Shown here one piece after another: positions 1 through 12,064 of a DNA stretch of 64,000 nucleotides. The position numbers and the translations under genes are program-made. Source of the stretch: Stomoxys calcitrans (taxonomy: Eukaryota > Arthropoda > Insecta > Diptera > Muscidae); NCBI RefSeq assembly GCF_963082655.1, contig NC_081553.1:64900892-64964891 (forward strand), read 5' to 3'. The notes beneath the pieces were generated by a model. It worked only from the letters and a program-made list of their open reading frames with translations. It searched no databases and was not told the DNA's origin. The stretch's first letter is position 1, and every line of letters starts with the position of its first letter.

Positions 1-1980
1 CATATTTAGTTCCATATTCCATAGTTTGCAGTATTCTTCCAGGTTGATGATCATGTTTTGAAGGGAATTTATGTCACCCGACAATATTACAATATCGTCC
101 GCGTACATTAATACACGAACGTTTTTTCCTTCTACATCAATACCTCCTTCTAGATGTTCATGCAGGTCATTTAGGTATAAAGCAAAGAGAAGTGGCGAAA
201 GAAGGCAGCCTTGTTTAACACCAGACACTGTTTCGAAATCCTGTGAGAGTTCTTCTCCGTTCCATATTGTGCATTTTGTGTTTTGGTAAATGGCTTCTAT
301 CATATTTATAAATTTGGATGAGACTCGGTTAAGATAAAGCTTGTATATCAATGATTTTCTGCAGACCTTGTCGAAAGCTGCTCGGAAGTCAACAAAAAAT
401 GCATAGACTTTCTTCTTTTCCGCTAATTTTAAACTTACTATTGCAACTATGTTGTACACATTGTCCGCTGTGCAGTAATTTTTCCGGAACCCTGCCTGAT
501 ATTCTTCCATTATTTGGTTTTCTTCAACCCATGACGTGAGCCTATAATTCAGGATGCCCATCAGAATTTTTGCAGCTGTGTTCATAAACGATATAGCTCT
601 ATAATTACAAGGATCATTTATATTTCCTTTTTTATGAATTGGGTAAATTATAGATCTTATCAGCGACTCATCAATAATGCTGTTGTCATAGAAGTTTGTA
701 AAAACTCGCGCCACTTCAACAAGGAATTGCTCTGATGCGTTCACATAGAACTCATATGGAATCCTGTCGTCACCAGGAGCTTTATGAGGTTTTACTCTAC
801 CTAAGACATGTTGTATATCTGTTACTGTGATTTCTCTATCTAAATATGCATCAAAAATTAGCGGTTTCGCGTACTGTATGTCTTGAGACATTTGAGTAGG
901 ATTCAGAAGGTCGCTGAAATAGTCTCTGAACATTTCTGGTGTTATAGCGTTTCCAATTCTATGTTCCTTGTTATTAATCTTTTTTGCTAAATTCCACCAT
1001 TCCTTTGTGCAGTTGGTCCTTTGAATTTTGATAGACAAACGGTCATAATATGCATGCTTAGCCGATAGACAAACTTCTCTTAATTTTTTCTTAGCTTGTA
1101 TATATTCATTTTTATGCTGTATTGTGTTTGACTTTCGGTATTTATTTAAGCATTTATATGCTTTTCTCTGGGCCCAATAACAACTAAGATTAAACCAAGG
1201 ATTTTTTTTTAAGAGTGAATGCTTTGGGGATTTTTTTTCTGATGACGCCTTGATAATGTTATTTAGGTCTTTGATACCAACCACAGTTTCTCGCTCATTA
1301 ATTCTTTCCAAATTTGCGTTAAGCTTGTTTCGATATATGTTTTTGTTTTGCTGATTCCATATTAATTGCGGGAGTAGGCTTAGCTTGCAATAATTGTGTT
1401 GTAAGGAATGTATTTTTAGCTGTAGGGCGATAGGTAAGTGATCTGACCACGGCATTTCCTCTACTCGAAAACTATCAACATTTTCCAAAATGGCGCTGGA
1501 GACCGCACAGAGATCAATGACCGAAGAGCCTACCGAATTTATAAATGTGAAATTTCCTTGTTCATCGCCTTCAGTTCGCCCATTCAGAAGAAACAAACCA
1601 ATGTCATTGCAGTACTCAATGTACGCCTTCCCTTTCCAATCAGCTAATTTGTCTTTAGATTTCCGTATTTCTTTCCCAGCTGAAAACCCGCTTTCGATCT
1701 CCATATGGTTGCTTTGCTGCAATTCTCCGATTCTGGCATTGATATCTCCAATTACGATTAGATTAGTATCTTCGAGTTCATGTATATATTTTTTTAAGTT
1801 TGCAAATTCATTTGCCCAATTCGCCCCTCTGAGGTAAACTGGAATAAGAGTGATTTCTTCTTGATACCAGCTGATTTTAATAGTTAGTAGTTCATCTTGG
1901 CGGTTAAAGGAATATTTCATGCCTTTCTGGATAATTGTCCTCTTAACTCCCAACATTAGACCCCCTGGTTTGTTATGATA
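1..1980 (-). CDS. LINE ORF2: endonuclease-reverse transcriptase, 5'-truncated, open off the left edge
   Basis: Read on the - strand from 1980 to base 1, this is one uninterrupted frame of 660 codons. Residues are numbered from that first codon. An APE-type endonuclease C-terminal half comes first, with GDINARIG at about 78-85 and SDHLPIALQ at 179-187. The reverse transcriptase follows, with FVDFRAAFDKV at 529-539, GVKQGCLLSPLLF at 587-599 and the catalytic YADD at 626-629. The product would nick target DNA and copy its own RNA by target-primed reverse transcription. The endonuclease N-terminus is missing: family A repeat starts near 1975, so this is a 5'-truncated copy. No stop or frameshift occurs in the visible part, which suggests recent insertion. 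The motif style is closest to the CR1/L2 group, but the clade is a guess. Confidence 0.9.
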
Positions 1981-2763
1981 CCCAACAACTGCGCCAAGTA
2001 TGGTTTAAATCGGTTCATAACCTGATATAGCTGCCATATAAACCGATCTTGGGTCTTGACTTCTTGAGCCTCTAGAGGGCACAATTCTTATCCGATTTGA
2101 ATGAATTTTTGCACGAAGTATTTCGTTATGATATCCAACAACTGTGCCAAGTATGGTCGAAATCGGTCGATAACCTGATATAGCTGTCATATAAACAGAT
2201 CTGGGGATTTGATTTCTTGAGCTTTTAGAGGGCGCAATTCCTATCCGATTTGGCTGAAATTTTGCATGACGTATTTTATTTTTACTTTCAACAACTGTGT
2301 CAAATAAGGTTCAAATCGGTTCATAACCTGATATAGCTGCCATATAAACCGATCTGGGATCTTGACTTCTTGACCCCTAGAGGTCGCAATTATTATCCGA
2401 TATGCCTGCAATTTTGTACGACGGATCCTCTCATGACCATCAACAAACGTGTTTATAATGGTCTGAATCGTTCTATAGCCCGATACAGATCCCATATAAA
2501 TCGTTCTCTCTATTTTACTTCATGAGCCCCAATGGACGCAATTCTTATACGAATTGGCTGAAATTTTACACAGGTCTCCAACATATAATTTAATTGTGGT
2601 CCGAACCGGACCATATCTTGATATCGTTTTAATAGCAGAGCAACTCTTTTCTTATATCCTTTTTTGCCTAAGAAGAGATGCCAGGAAAGAACTCGACAAA
2701 TGCGATCCATGGTGGAGGGTATATAAGATTCGGCCCGGCCGAACTTAGCACGCTTTTACTTGT
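1974..2763 (-). mobile_element. Family A1 element (DINE-1/HINE-like), 3'-truncated
   Basis: On the - strand the element starts at 2763 with the family A1 terminus (AAGTAAAAGCGTGCTAAGTT, then the palindrome TTCGGCCGGGCCGAA and TATACCCTCCACCATGG). It runs into about four tandem units of ~165 bp marked by CGATCTGGGATCTTGACTTC and TATGGCAGCTATATCAGG-type motifs. The 3' part with the (GTCY)n tract and the terminal GGTATAAAA is absent, because the LINE junction lies at about 1974. No coding capacity. Short open frames in these units come from their repeated nature. Confidence 0.75.
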
Positions 2764-2764
2764 T

Positions 2765-4380
2765 TAATCTCAAATACCTTTCATTTGAGCCACATATTTG
2801 CATGGTCGAAAACTTTTTTCCTTTGGGGGGTATTTTGGGAAAGGGGTGATGGCGTAAATACATGGTCCTACATTTGGATATCAAATTCGTATTCTACTCC
2901 CAAATACCTTTATTTGAGTCCCATATTGCGATGGTCACTAAAAAATTTCTGTTTGTGGGGTATTTTGGGAAAGGGGTGACCCCCAGAAAATTGGTCCCGA
3001 AAATGGGTACCAATTCTTGCTCTACCCCCCAATAGCTTTCATTTAAGCTCCAAATTGACATGGTCGGTAAATATGCCCGATTTAGGGGTGTTTTGGGGAT
3101 TGGGGTGGTTCCCCCAAACACTAAGCCCGGAAAATATATCAGCAACGTGCTCTATTCTCATATATCTATATATCATTTATTTGAACCCTATATTGCCATT
3201 GGCCCCAAAATTGGATATCAATTTCGTTTTCTATTCTCATTTAAACTCCTTATTGCAAAAGTTAGCAAATATGTCCGGTTCGGGGTATTGACCCTAAAAA
3301 CTATGAATATTTAGGATCCAAATTGTCTTGATGAACAAATACGTCCTATTTGGGGGTTGTTATGGTGGTGGGTCGTCCCCTAGACAGTTGGTTCCTAATG
3401 TTGATATCAGATACGTGGTCTACTCCCACATACCTTTAATTTGAGCCCCATATCTTCATAGTCGGCGAACATGACCGGCTTGGGGGTTGGGCGGCCACTC
3501 AGTGAGTTGGCCTTGAAAGTATATATCGGATTCGTGTTCCACTTTAAAAATCCTCTTATTTCAGCCTCATATTGCAATAGTCAGAAAATACTTGGGTGGT
3601 GTTGTGGGGGTGGGGAGGCCCCATAGACACTTTTCTCGAACATGATATCAAATTCGTGCTTTACTCCCGAAAACCTTTCATTTGAGCCCCATATTGCTAT
3701 GGTCGTAAATTTGTCCCCTTTGGGGGATGTTTTTGGTAAGAGGCAGCGCTCCAAACTTGGTCCCATGTTTGGATATGAGATTCGTATTCTATATTCAAAT
3801 ACCTTTTATTAAAGCCCCATATTCCCCCAGAAACTCGGTCCCACATTTGGATATCAGATTCATATTCTACTCGCAAATACCTTTCATATGAGTTTCATAT
3901 TGCCATGGTCGGTAAATATGTCCGATTTAGGGGTGTTTTGGGACTTGGGGTGGGGGGTGGTCCCCCTAGCACTTGGTCAGACAATTGGATATCAGATACG
4001 TTTTCTTATCCTTAAAACCTTTCATTTGAGTCCCATATTGTCGTGATTGGTTTAAATATATGTTGGTAGGTTTTAGGGTGGGGCAGCCCCCCATCCCCCA
4101 TCAGAAATTTGGATACAAAATTTTTATTTTTGGGTACTATATGAGAGCACACAAAATATCGCACCACCCATCTCCGAGATCTGGCGTTTCTGAAAATTAG
4201 GGTAAGGGGAGGGTCCGCCTTCCCCCCCCCCCCCCACATTCAGATATCAAAAAATGTAGTACCCTATTTTCACCACGGGGTCATTTTGCACCATCTGTGA
4301 AAATTGGAAGAAAATCGGTTCAGCCGTTTCTGAGTCCAAAAGGAACACACAAACATACAAAAAAACAAACTAATTGGACT
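2765..4380 (-). mobile_element. Family B Helitron, - orientation (left arm of a 4-kb palindrome)
   Basis: Ten or so diverged ~150-bp modules carry the recurring motif CCTTTCATTTGAGCCCCATA, then CATGGTCGGTAAATATG and a G-rich block. The module array ends near 4380 with the Helitron 5' region in reverse (ACGGCTGAACCGATTTT-type motif and a TTTGTTTG-rich stretch). The 3' CTAG end is not present at 2765. A 13-16 base C run at about 4221-4236 marks the inner end. No protein is encoded. Assignment to Helitrons rests on complete copies elsewhere in the window (19586-22005). Confidence 0.65.
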
Positions 4381-4384
4381 TGCA

Positions 4385-4780
4385 TGAATTAATCTTCAAA
4401 CATTCAATTATATGGACCGTTCTATCAATGATATAAATATTTCATGCATTTTTCTGAATTTTAGGGGTTTTTTTGAAAAACTTTCCTATAGCTCTTAAAA
4501 AAATATGTGCGATATTTCAGTCGAATCGGATGAGAATTGCTCTCTCTAGAAGCTCAAGAAATCTAATCGGGAGATCGGTTTATATGGCAGCTATGTGAGA
4601 TTATGAACAGATTTGAACCATACTTAGCAAAATTGTTGATGGCAAACTCCACTTGCAAAATATCAGTCAAATCGGATAAGATTTGCGCCCTCTAGAAGCT
4701 CAAGAAGTCTAATCGGGAGATCGGTTTACTTGACAGCTGTGATCTGTGATCTCGGAGATGGGTGGTGCAATTTAAGCGAT
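4385..4780 (+). mobile_element. Family A1 fragment: central tandem units between two Helitron arms
   Basis: Two partial A1 central units are visible (GAGATCGGTTTATATGGCAG and a second copy), without either terminus. A short duplicated motif GATGGGTGGTGCAATTTAAG occurs twice at about 4756-4797. The fragment forms the spacer of the large inverted repeat that flanks it. Confidence 0.55.
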
Positions 4781-6700
4781 GGGTGGTGCAATTTAAGCCA
4801 ATTACATATAAAGACCAATCACGACAATATGGGACTCAAATGAAAGGTATGTGTGAGTAAAATACGAATCTGATATCCAAATGTGGGACCACGTTTCTGG
4901 AGGTCCACCCATTTCCCAAACCAACCCTCAAACAAGAATTAATTACTGACCATAGGAATATGGGGCTTAAATAAAAGGTATTTAAATGCAGAATACGAAT
5001 CTGATATCCAAATATGGGACCAAGTGTTTGGGGGGCCGTCTCTCACCAATAAGTACCCCCAAATGGGACACATTTACGACCATAGCAATATGGGGCTCAA
5101 ATGAAAGGTCTTTGGGAGTAAAGCACAAATTTAATATCAATATTCGGGAAAAGTGTCTATGGGGGCACCCCTCCCCCACAATACCACCCAACCCCCAAAA
5201 CACCCCTAAATCGGACATATTTACCGACCATGGCAATATGGGACACAAATGAAAGGTATTTGCGAGTAGAATACGAATCTGATATCCAAATGTAGGATCA
5301 CGTTTCTGGGGGTCCACCCCTTTCCAAAAAACACCCCCCAAACAGGACTTACTTACTGACCATGGGAATATGGGTCTTAAATAAAAGGTATTTGAGTGTA
5401 GAATTAGAATCTGATGTCGAAATATGGGACCAGGTGTTTGGGGGGCCGCCTTTCCCCAAAAACATCCCCCAAATAAGACAAATTTACGACCATAGCAATA
5501 TGGGGCTCAAATGAAAGGTCTTTGGGAGTAAAGTACAAATTTGATATCAATATTTGGGAAAAGTGTCTATGGAGCCATCCCACCCCCACAACACCACACA
5601 AATAGTGAGTAATTTCTGATTATTGCAATATGAGGCTTAAATAAAATTTTTAAAGTGGAACACGAATCCGATATATATTTTCAAGGCCAACTCACTGATT
5701 GGCCGCCCATCCCCCAAAACACCCCCCAAGCCGGTCATGTTTGCCGACTATGAAAATATGGGGCTCAAATTAAAGGTATATAAAGTAGTAGACCACATAT
5801 CTGATATCAACATTAGGAGCCAACTGTCTAGCGGACGTCCCACCACCATAACAACCCCCAAATAGGGCGTATTTGCTCACCAAAACAATTTGGGTCTTAA
5901 AGAGAGTGGAACTAAATATTCAAAGTTTTTAGGGCCAATACCCCAAACTGGACATATTTGCTAACTTTTGCAATAAGAAGTTTAAATCAGATTAGAAAAC
6001 GAATTTGATATCCTATTTTGAGGGCAATGGCAATATGGCGTTCAAATAAATCATAAATAGATATATGAGAATATTGCACGCTGCTGATATATTTTCAGGG
6101 CTTAGAATTTCCCCTAAATCGGACATATTTACCAACCATGACAATGTGGAGCTTAAATGAAAGGTATTGGGGGGTAGAGCAAGAATTTATACCCATTTTC
6201 GGGACCAATTTTCTGAGGGTCTACACCTTTCCCAAAATACCCCACGAACAGCAATTTTTTAGTGGCCATCGCAATATGGGGCCCAAATAAAGGTATTTGG
6301 GAGTAGAATACGAATTCGATATCCAAATGTAGGACCATGTATTTAGGGCATCATCCTTTTTCCAAAACACCCCCAAAGGGAAAAAGTTTTTCGACCATGC
6401 CAATATGTGGCTCAAATGAAAGTTATTTGAGATTAGAAAACGAATTTGATAACCTATTTTGGGGACATGTGTTTGGGGGACGCCTCATCCTGTAAACTCC
6501 TCTTAAGCCAATAGCAACATGGGGCTTAAATAAATGATATTTGAGAGAATGAGCACGATGCTGATAGTTTTTCAGGGCCAAGTATACCACCTCTCCCACG
6601 AACACACCACTTAAATGAAGTATTTTAAGAATGGAGTACACCTTACATCCAAACTTAAATTCGTAGTCCAATAAAGATCATATGGGATTCAGATAAAGGC
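4780..6700 (+). mobile_element. Family B Helitron modules, + orientation (right arm of the palindrome)
   Basis: The same ~150-bp modules as the left arm appear in opposite orientation (CAAATGAAAGGTATTTG, GAATCTGATATCCAAATGT, CCCCAAAACACCCC). Reverse-complementing 6121-6430 gives a sequence that follows 2767-3070 closely, and 5170-5600 pairs with 3590-3960. The arm has an extra module near 4986-5190 relative to the left arm. Neither Helitron terminus is recognisable here. Non-coding. Confidence 0.65.
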
Positions 6701-6737
6701 ACTTATATTATTAAACTGTTAGTCAAGCGATATACTA

Positions 6738-6954
6738 TTGGGTTGTTTCATATAGTCGGCGTTGACAAATTTTTTCACAGCTTGTGACTCTGTAATTGCA
6801 TTCTTTCTTCTGTCAGTAATCAGCTGTTAATTTTAGCTTGCTTTAGAAAAAAAGAGTAAAAAAAAGTATATTCGATTAAAGTTCATTCTAAGTTTTATTA
6901 TAAATGCATTTACTTTCTTTTAAAAAATCCGCAATTACTTTTTGGGCAACCCAA
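6738..6954. mobile_element. Tc1/mariner-type MITE, copy 1 (217 bp)
   Basis: TA dinucleotides flank it at 6736-6737 and 6955-6956. The right terminal inverted repeat is AAGTAATTGCGGA...TTGGGTTGCCC in reverse. The left one keeps only TTGGGTTG and has lost about 20 bases relative to the other copies. The interior (AGTCGGCGTTGACAAATTTT, CAGCTGTTA) is shared with the five other copies in the window. TA duplication and terminus style indicate mobilisation by a mariner-type transposase supplied in trans. No coding capacity. Confidence 0.85.
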
Positions 6955-6956
6955 TA

Positions 6957-8895
6957 TTTTCGTATCATGCTATTTCACTAAATTAAATTAAACTTCAACA
7001 CCTTTTTAATTGCGCAAAATTAATTTTAATCAGCATCTTGCTAATAGCAATAGCTCATTGGAATATTTCACAAAAAAAAAAAATCCATACTCCTTCAAAG
7101 GATAAAATAATTACAATACACTACGAAAGTCGTATGCCAGACAGCATCCGATTTGGGACTCATTTACCCCCTAAAGGACCATCACCATCCAATATCTATG
7201 AAATATTAAAGAGATTAATATGATTTGTTGCTTGCGTTGATGGCAGTCATCGCCATGGATATTAATTTCATTACGGAGATCAGACGCCGTCATCCAACTG
7301 CCATCATCAAAAAGGTCAGTCAGTCAGTCAGTCATTCAGTTTGGCAGTTGGTTAATATGCTTTTCATAAAACTGATTCACTGTCAGAGCAACCGTTAGCT
7401 GTAACTAAATTAAAAGATGTTCCAGAAAAGAATGAACCAATAGATCCACCCCTTATTCATAGCTAAGTAAAATCTCATCAAAACACTTAAATCCTTATAA
7501 AGTATGCTAGTAATAACCCTTACCATTTTGGCTCTGCCTTCCACCATCGTTCGGTCGGAAGAGTAAAAAAAGTATTGATTTCATGTCATAGCCCAGAGAC
7601 TATGACGTGATTACTACAGCACTTTGGGGCATCATTGAGGACGACGGGTAGACAGTTGGACTGAGATGGTACGGAAGGAAGAAGGGAAGGCGTTGGGATG
7701 ACCAGACACTTGTCGAATGCCTTTAAGCGTTTGCCACTCAACTGTATATGAGCGTGGAGCGTGGAAATTTTGAAAAAAGGGAGTAGTCTACAAATTGGGG
7801 GGACCATCGCATATTGGCCTTAGATTTGGAACGAATGGATCTCAAGTTCTGCGAGAACTTCAAAAATCTTTTAGTAAAAGGCATTTCTTCACTTGATGAT
7901 GGCGATATTTTTCAGCAGTTTAGCCTTGTAAAACTTCTCTTGAAAGATATATCACTCTGTTTAACACTGTAAGGACTTGGCTGCCAATAGAAGGCATGTC
8001 CTGTCTCCTAATCATATTTTGTGTAGACCAACTTACGGCCTAGTTTTTGTTTGGTACCATGTACCCCATTTAAGTAAGTTTAGAAATCATAGCGATAAGC
8101 AAATTTGTCCATGAACATTCCATTCCAGAACCTGGGGCAAACTTCTCACATAAGTGCTTCCCGATTCATGTTTCAGGCTCAAAGACAATCAGGTAATGTT
8201 TCAAGTTACATTCTTATATCATTAAAGCGTAACTAGATTTGGTCAACTAATAAAGACATATCCTTCGCACCCAATTATGCCCTCCATTGCCATACCATCT
8301 TCCGTATATGTAACAACCCTTCATTGCCATGACCCATAATGTATCCATAACAACCACAACAAAAGTGAGTGGGTTGGTCAAGTTTGGATTTTACATGGCC
8401 TCCTCTAAGAAAAGATAACCCATATCATGCTAAAATCTGCCATAGGCATACGCCTTCTTCAACCAAATTTCTTTCGAGTTGAACATCTTCCACAAATCGT
8501 TTACATCATCAAACATTGCGAATGTTAAACCACAAAATATACATTCACTTTTATCACCATGTTGCTTGCTAGCCACATGTTCTACCACGACCCTTGGCCA
8601 AACAGCACTCCACTCATTCCATTCTATACAACAAATGGACAAGGCCTGGGGGGAAGATTTACCCTCCTCTCACATAGAGCGCATTAATGATTTTAATCAA
8701 GTTGCTACAAAAATCCAAATCGGCACTTGTAGTTACTGGTCAACCAAAGTACATATCACCCACACCACTCAAACCAAAGAAAGTTAAAAGAAGTGCACTG
8801 AGAAAATTTTGAAAAATTAATTTTTGAAAAAATGTTCATCCAAAAAAATTATTTTGACTAAATTTTTTTATGAAACTTCTGCATAAAAAAAGACA
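6957..8895. other. About 1.9 kb without a recognised gene
   Basis: AT-rich, mostly low-copy-looking sequence. It contains a short (CAGT)n tract at about 7311-7340 and a fragment of the SINE tail in reverse at about 8100-8200 (ATGAACATTCCATTCC). Two open frames near 8430-8790 overlap on opposite strands and show no family motif, so I do not call them genes. A degenerate stretch at about 7690-7970 reads open for some tens of codons but matches nothing I recognise. Confidence 0.5.
8100..8200 (-). repeat. SINE tail fragment
   Basis: The segment from CATGAACATTCCATTCC through CTTCTCACATAAGTGCTTCC matches the 3' portion of the tRNA-derived SINE seen complete at 50691-50995, in reverse orientation. 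The tRNA-like head with A and B boxes is absent. Confidence 0.55.
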
Positions 8896-10425
8896 AACAA
8901 GTAAGAAGGCAATAAGTTGGGCCAGGCCGAACTTTGGATACCCACCACCTCGGGTATATATGTAAACCACCTATCGTCATAACAGCTTTATCGATATATG
9001 GTCCGATTTGAACCAAAATCGACACGGATATTGAGAGGTCTAATAAGTACAAGACATTGTTCAGTTTTGTAGAACAAAATATTGATCTGTTTGGTAGCCA
9101 TATCCAAATATAGATCGATCTGAACCATATACGACACGCATGTCAAAAGTCAAACATAAGTCACAGTTCCAAATTTCGGCGAATTCGAACAATAAATCCG
9201 ACTTTTATGGGCCCAAAACCTTAAATCGAGAGATCGGTCTATATGGCAGCTATATCTAAATCTGGACCGATCGGGGCCAAATTGCAGAAAGTTGTCGAAG
9301 AGCCTAACGCAACTCACTGTCCCAAATTTCGGCGAAAGCGGACAATAAATGCACCTTTTATGGGCCCAAAACCTTATATCGAGAAATCGGTCTATATGGC
9401 AGCTATATCCAAATCTGGACCAATTTGGGCCAAATTGAAAAAGGATGTCGAAGGGCCTAATATAACTCACTGTCCAAAATTTCGGCGAGATCGGATAATA
9501 AATGTGCCTTTTATGGGCCCAAAACCGTAAACCGAAAGATCGGTATATATGGCAGCTATTTCCAAATCTGATCCGATCTGTGCCTTGTTCCAAAAAGATG
9601 TCGAGGGGCCTAATTTAACTCACTGTCTCAAATTTTGGCAAAATCGGACAATAAATGCACCTTTTATGAGCCCAAAACCTTAAATCGAGAAATCGGTCTA
9701 TATGGCAGCTATATCCAAATCTGGACCGATTTGGGCCAAATTGAAGAAGGGTGTCGAAGGGCCTAATATAACTCACTGTCTAAAATTTCGGCGAGATCGG
9801 ATAATAAATGGGCCCAAAACCGTAAACCGAAAGATCGGTATATATGGCAAATATATCCAAATCTGATCCGATCTGTGCCCCATTTCAAAAGAGATGTCGA
9901 GGGGCCTAATTTAACTCACTGTCCCAAGTTTTGGCGACATCGCGCAATAAATGCGCCTTTTATGCGCCAAAAACCTCAAATCGCGAGATCGGTCTATATG
10001 ACAGCTATATCCAAATCTGGACCGATCTGGGCAAAATTGAAAAAGGATGACGAAGGGCCTAACATAACTCACAGTCCCAAATTTTGGCGAGATCGGATAA
10101 AAAATGTGCCATTTATGGGTCCAAAACCATGAATCGAGAGATCGGTCTATATGGCAGCTATATCCATATCGGGACCGATCTGGGCCAAATTCAAGAAGGA
10201 TGTCGAAGGGCCCAACACAACTCACTGTCCCAAATTTCAGCAAAATCGGATAATAAATGTGACTTTTATGGTTCTAAGAACCTAAATCGGTGTATCGGTC
10301 CATATGGGGGCTATATGAATATATAGTCCGATATAGCTCATCTTCGAACTTAACTTGCTTATGGACAAAAAAAAATTGTTGCAAAGTTTCAGCTCAATAC
10401 CTCTATTTTGAAAGAGGTAGTCGAA
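8896..10425 (+). mobile_element. Family A2 element, 5' part with central tandem array
   Basis: It begins with the family 5' end (CAAGTAAGAAGGC, a variant of TTCGGCCGGGCCGAA, then GGATACCCACCACCTCGGGT). About eight tandem units of ~150-160 bp follow from 9070 to 10320, marked by GATCGGTCTATATGGCAGCT, CCAAATCTGGACCGATCTGG and CTCACTGTCCCAAATTT. The unit sequence differs from that of A1. Such central tandem repeats are characteristic of DINE-1/HINE elements. The many short overlapping frames here only reflect the repeat period. Confidence 0.75.
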
Positions 10426-10895
10426 GTTCATAGGAAAAATTCCTGAATATACACCAAGCTCATGGCATAATGCTGCCTTGGGATCCCAGCCACTGTGGTA
10501 TGGAAATGGAAGACGCACAAATATGAAATGAAAGGTCCGTACTCAATAAGCAAGACAGGCTACCAGCTGTCCGCTTCACATATCGAGCTACCGCACAAAA
10601 TAGATTTTGGCCAGTACGGTGGGATAGAAAGGTGGGAATTTATGCATGGATGCTAGACTGACAGAACTCTCTGGGCTACCATCAACCTAAGGAAATTCTC
10701 GCTTTCGATAAGTGGTCCCTGCACACGATTACCGAGAGCACGAAAAGATCCCTGAGGAGTCTGTCGACAGGAAATGAGTTGAGGTCGGTGATAAAATACC
10801 GGCAGATTACATTCATAAAGCTTGCCACTCATTTTTTGGCCGACTGTGAGCAATAAGCTGGTCAAAAAAAGCATGGTCAGGAGAAGATGTATTTT
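10426..10895. other. Unassigned insert inside the A2 element
   Basis: About 470 bp of higher-complexity DNA interrupts the A2 sequence between a TTTTGAAA motif at its left edge and the resumption of A2 units at its right edge. Both strands have frames of at most 70-odd codons with no motif I recognise. It may be a decayed retroelement fragment, but nothing in it proves that. Confidence 0.4.
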
Positions 10896-11380
10896 GAAAT
10901 TTAAATGCGCCTTTTATGGGCCCAAGACTTGAAATTGAGAGGTCAGTCTATATATGGCAGCTATATCCAAATGTGGGCCGATCGGGGTCATGTTGAAGAA
11001 GGATATCGACTGGCCTCACTCAACTCACTGCCCCAAATTTCAGCAAAATCGGATAAGAAATGTGGCTTTTATGGGGCTAAGACCCTAAATTGGCGGATTG
11101 GTCTATATGGGGGCTATATCAAGATATAATCCGATTTAGCCCATCTTTTAACTTAACCTGCTTATGGACAAAAAAAGAATCTGTGCAAAATTTCAACACA
11201 ATATCTCTAGATTTAAAGACTGTAGCGCGATTTCAACAGACAGACGGACAATGCTAGATCGTCTTAGATTTTTACGCTGATAAAGAATATATATATATTG
11301 TACTTTATAGGGTCAGAAATGGATATTTCGATGTATTACAAAATGAATATACCCCCATCCTTTGGTGGTGGGTATAAAAA
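10896..11380 (+). mobile_element. Family A2 element, 3' part
   Basis: One further central unit is followed by the conserved 3' region: CTTATGGACAAAAAAAGAAT, a short GACR tract, TGCTAGATCG, a (TA)n run, CTTTATAGGGTCAGAAATGG and the terminus CTTTGGTGGTGGGTATAAAA. The terminal GGTGGTGGGTAT is the inverted match of the 5' ATACCCACCACC of the same subfamily. It is probably the distal end of the copy starting at 8896. Confidence 0.75.
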
Positions 11381-12064
11381 CGAATTTGATATCCAATTGA
11401 AGAGCCATGTGTTTTGGGGAACTGCCCGCCCTAAAACACCTGCCTATTATATATAAAAGCCATTTGATGTTTAAATTGATTGATTTTCGGGAAATTGATA
11501 CTCATTTTCGGGACAAAATCCCTGGGGTACACCCCATCTTCAAACAGAATTTATTTACCGATCATGCCATTATGGGGCTCATATAAAATGTATTTAAAAG
11601 TAGAGCAAGAAGCGTATATTTACATTATGGGCCAATTGTCTCCCTAAACCGGAAATATTTATCAATACGATAAAATAGGACTCAAAAGAAAGGAGTGTAG
11701 TAAAAATTTACGCAGGGACCGAGAGAGGGCACACTTTTCACACATCAATGAAAGCTTTCCGATTCAAGCTTAAACTCAATGATAAGGGACGTTTTTTTTA
11801 TAGCCGAGCCCGAATGGCGTTCCGAAGTGCGACACCTCTTTGGGGAGAATTTTTCACATGACCATTCATAGCAAATGAGGGGATAACCACCGCTTTAAAT
11901 TTTGTCTGATGTTATCGTCAGGATTTGAACGTAGGCGTTCAGCGTGATAGAGGACATAGGCTACAGTGGCACGAATTCGATACACATTCAGGGCGAAATG
12001 TCCCCACCTAATAAGATATTTGAGAGTTAAAGAAGACGCAGCGGAGCGGGCCCGGTTCGGCTAG
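11381..12064 (+). mobile_element. Family B Helitron, 3' end with CTAG, containing a SINE
   Basis: Internal Helitron modules directly abut the A2 terminus GGTATAAAAA at 11380. The right end reads GCAGCGGAGCGGG, then CCCGGTTCGG and CTAG at 12061-12064, followed by T. A GC hairpin 10-12 bases before a CTRR end is the canonical Helitron 3' terminus. A reverse-oriented SINE lies inside (11718-11985). The 5' TC end is missing. Confidence 0.7.
11718..11985 (-). repeat. tRNA-derived SINE copy, - orientation
   Basis: Reverse-complemented, the right part reads like a tRNA B box (CGTTCAAATCCTGAC). It is followed by the SINE body (GAGGTGTCGCACTTCGGAAC-like, CTATAAAAAAAACGTCCCTT) and tail. The A box is too degraded to be certain. 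It sits inside the Helitron 3' segment. Confidence 0.6.

Noticed and set aside
8430..8787. Possible small gene with 70- and 102-codon frames
   Set aside because: The frames overlap on opposite strands, with no leader, domain, splice sites or codon pattern to choose one.
9150..10243. Frames of 85-147 codons in both orientations
   Set aside because: They lie across ~155-bp tandem units of an A2 element, and their protein repeats mirror the DNA period. Both strands are equally open.
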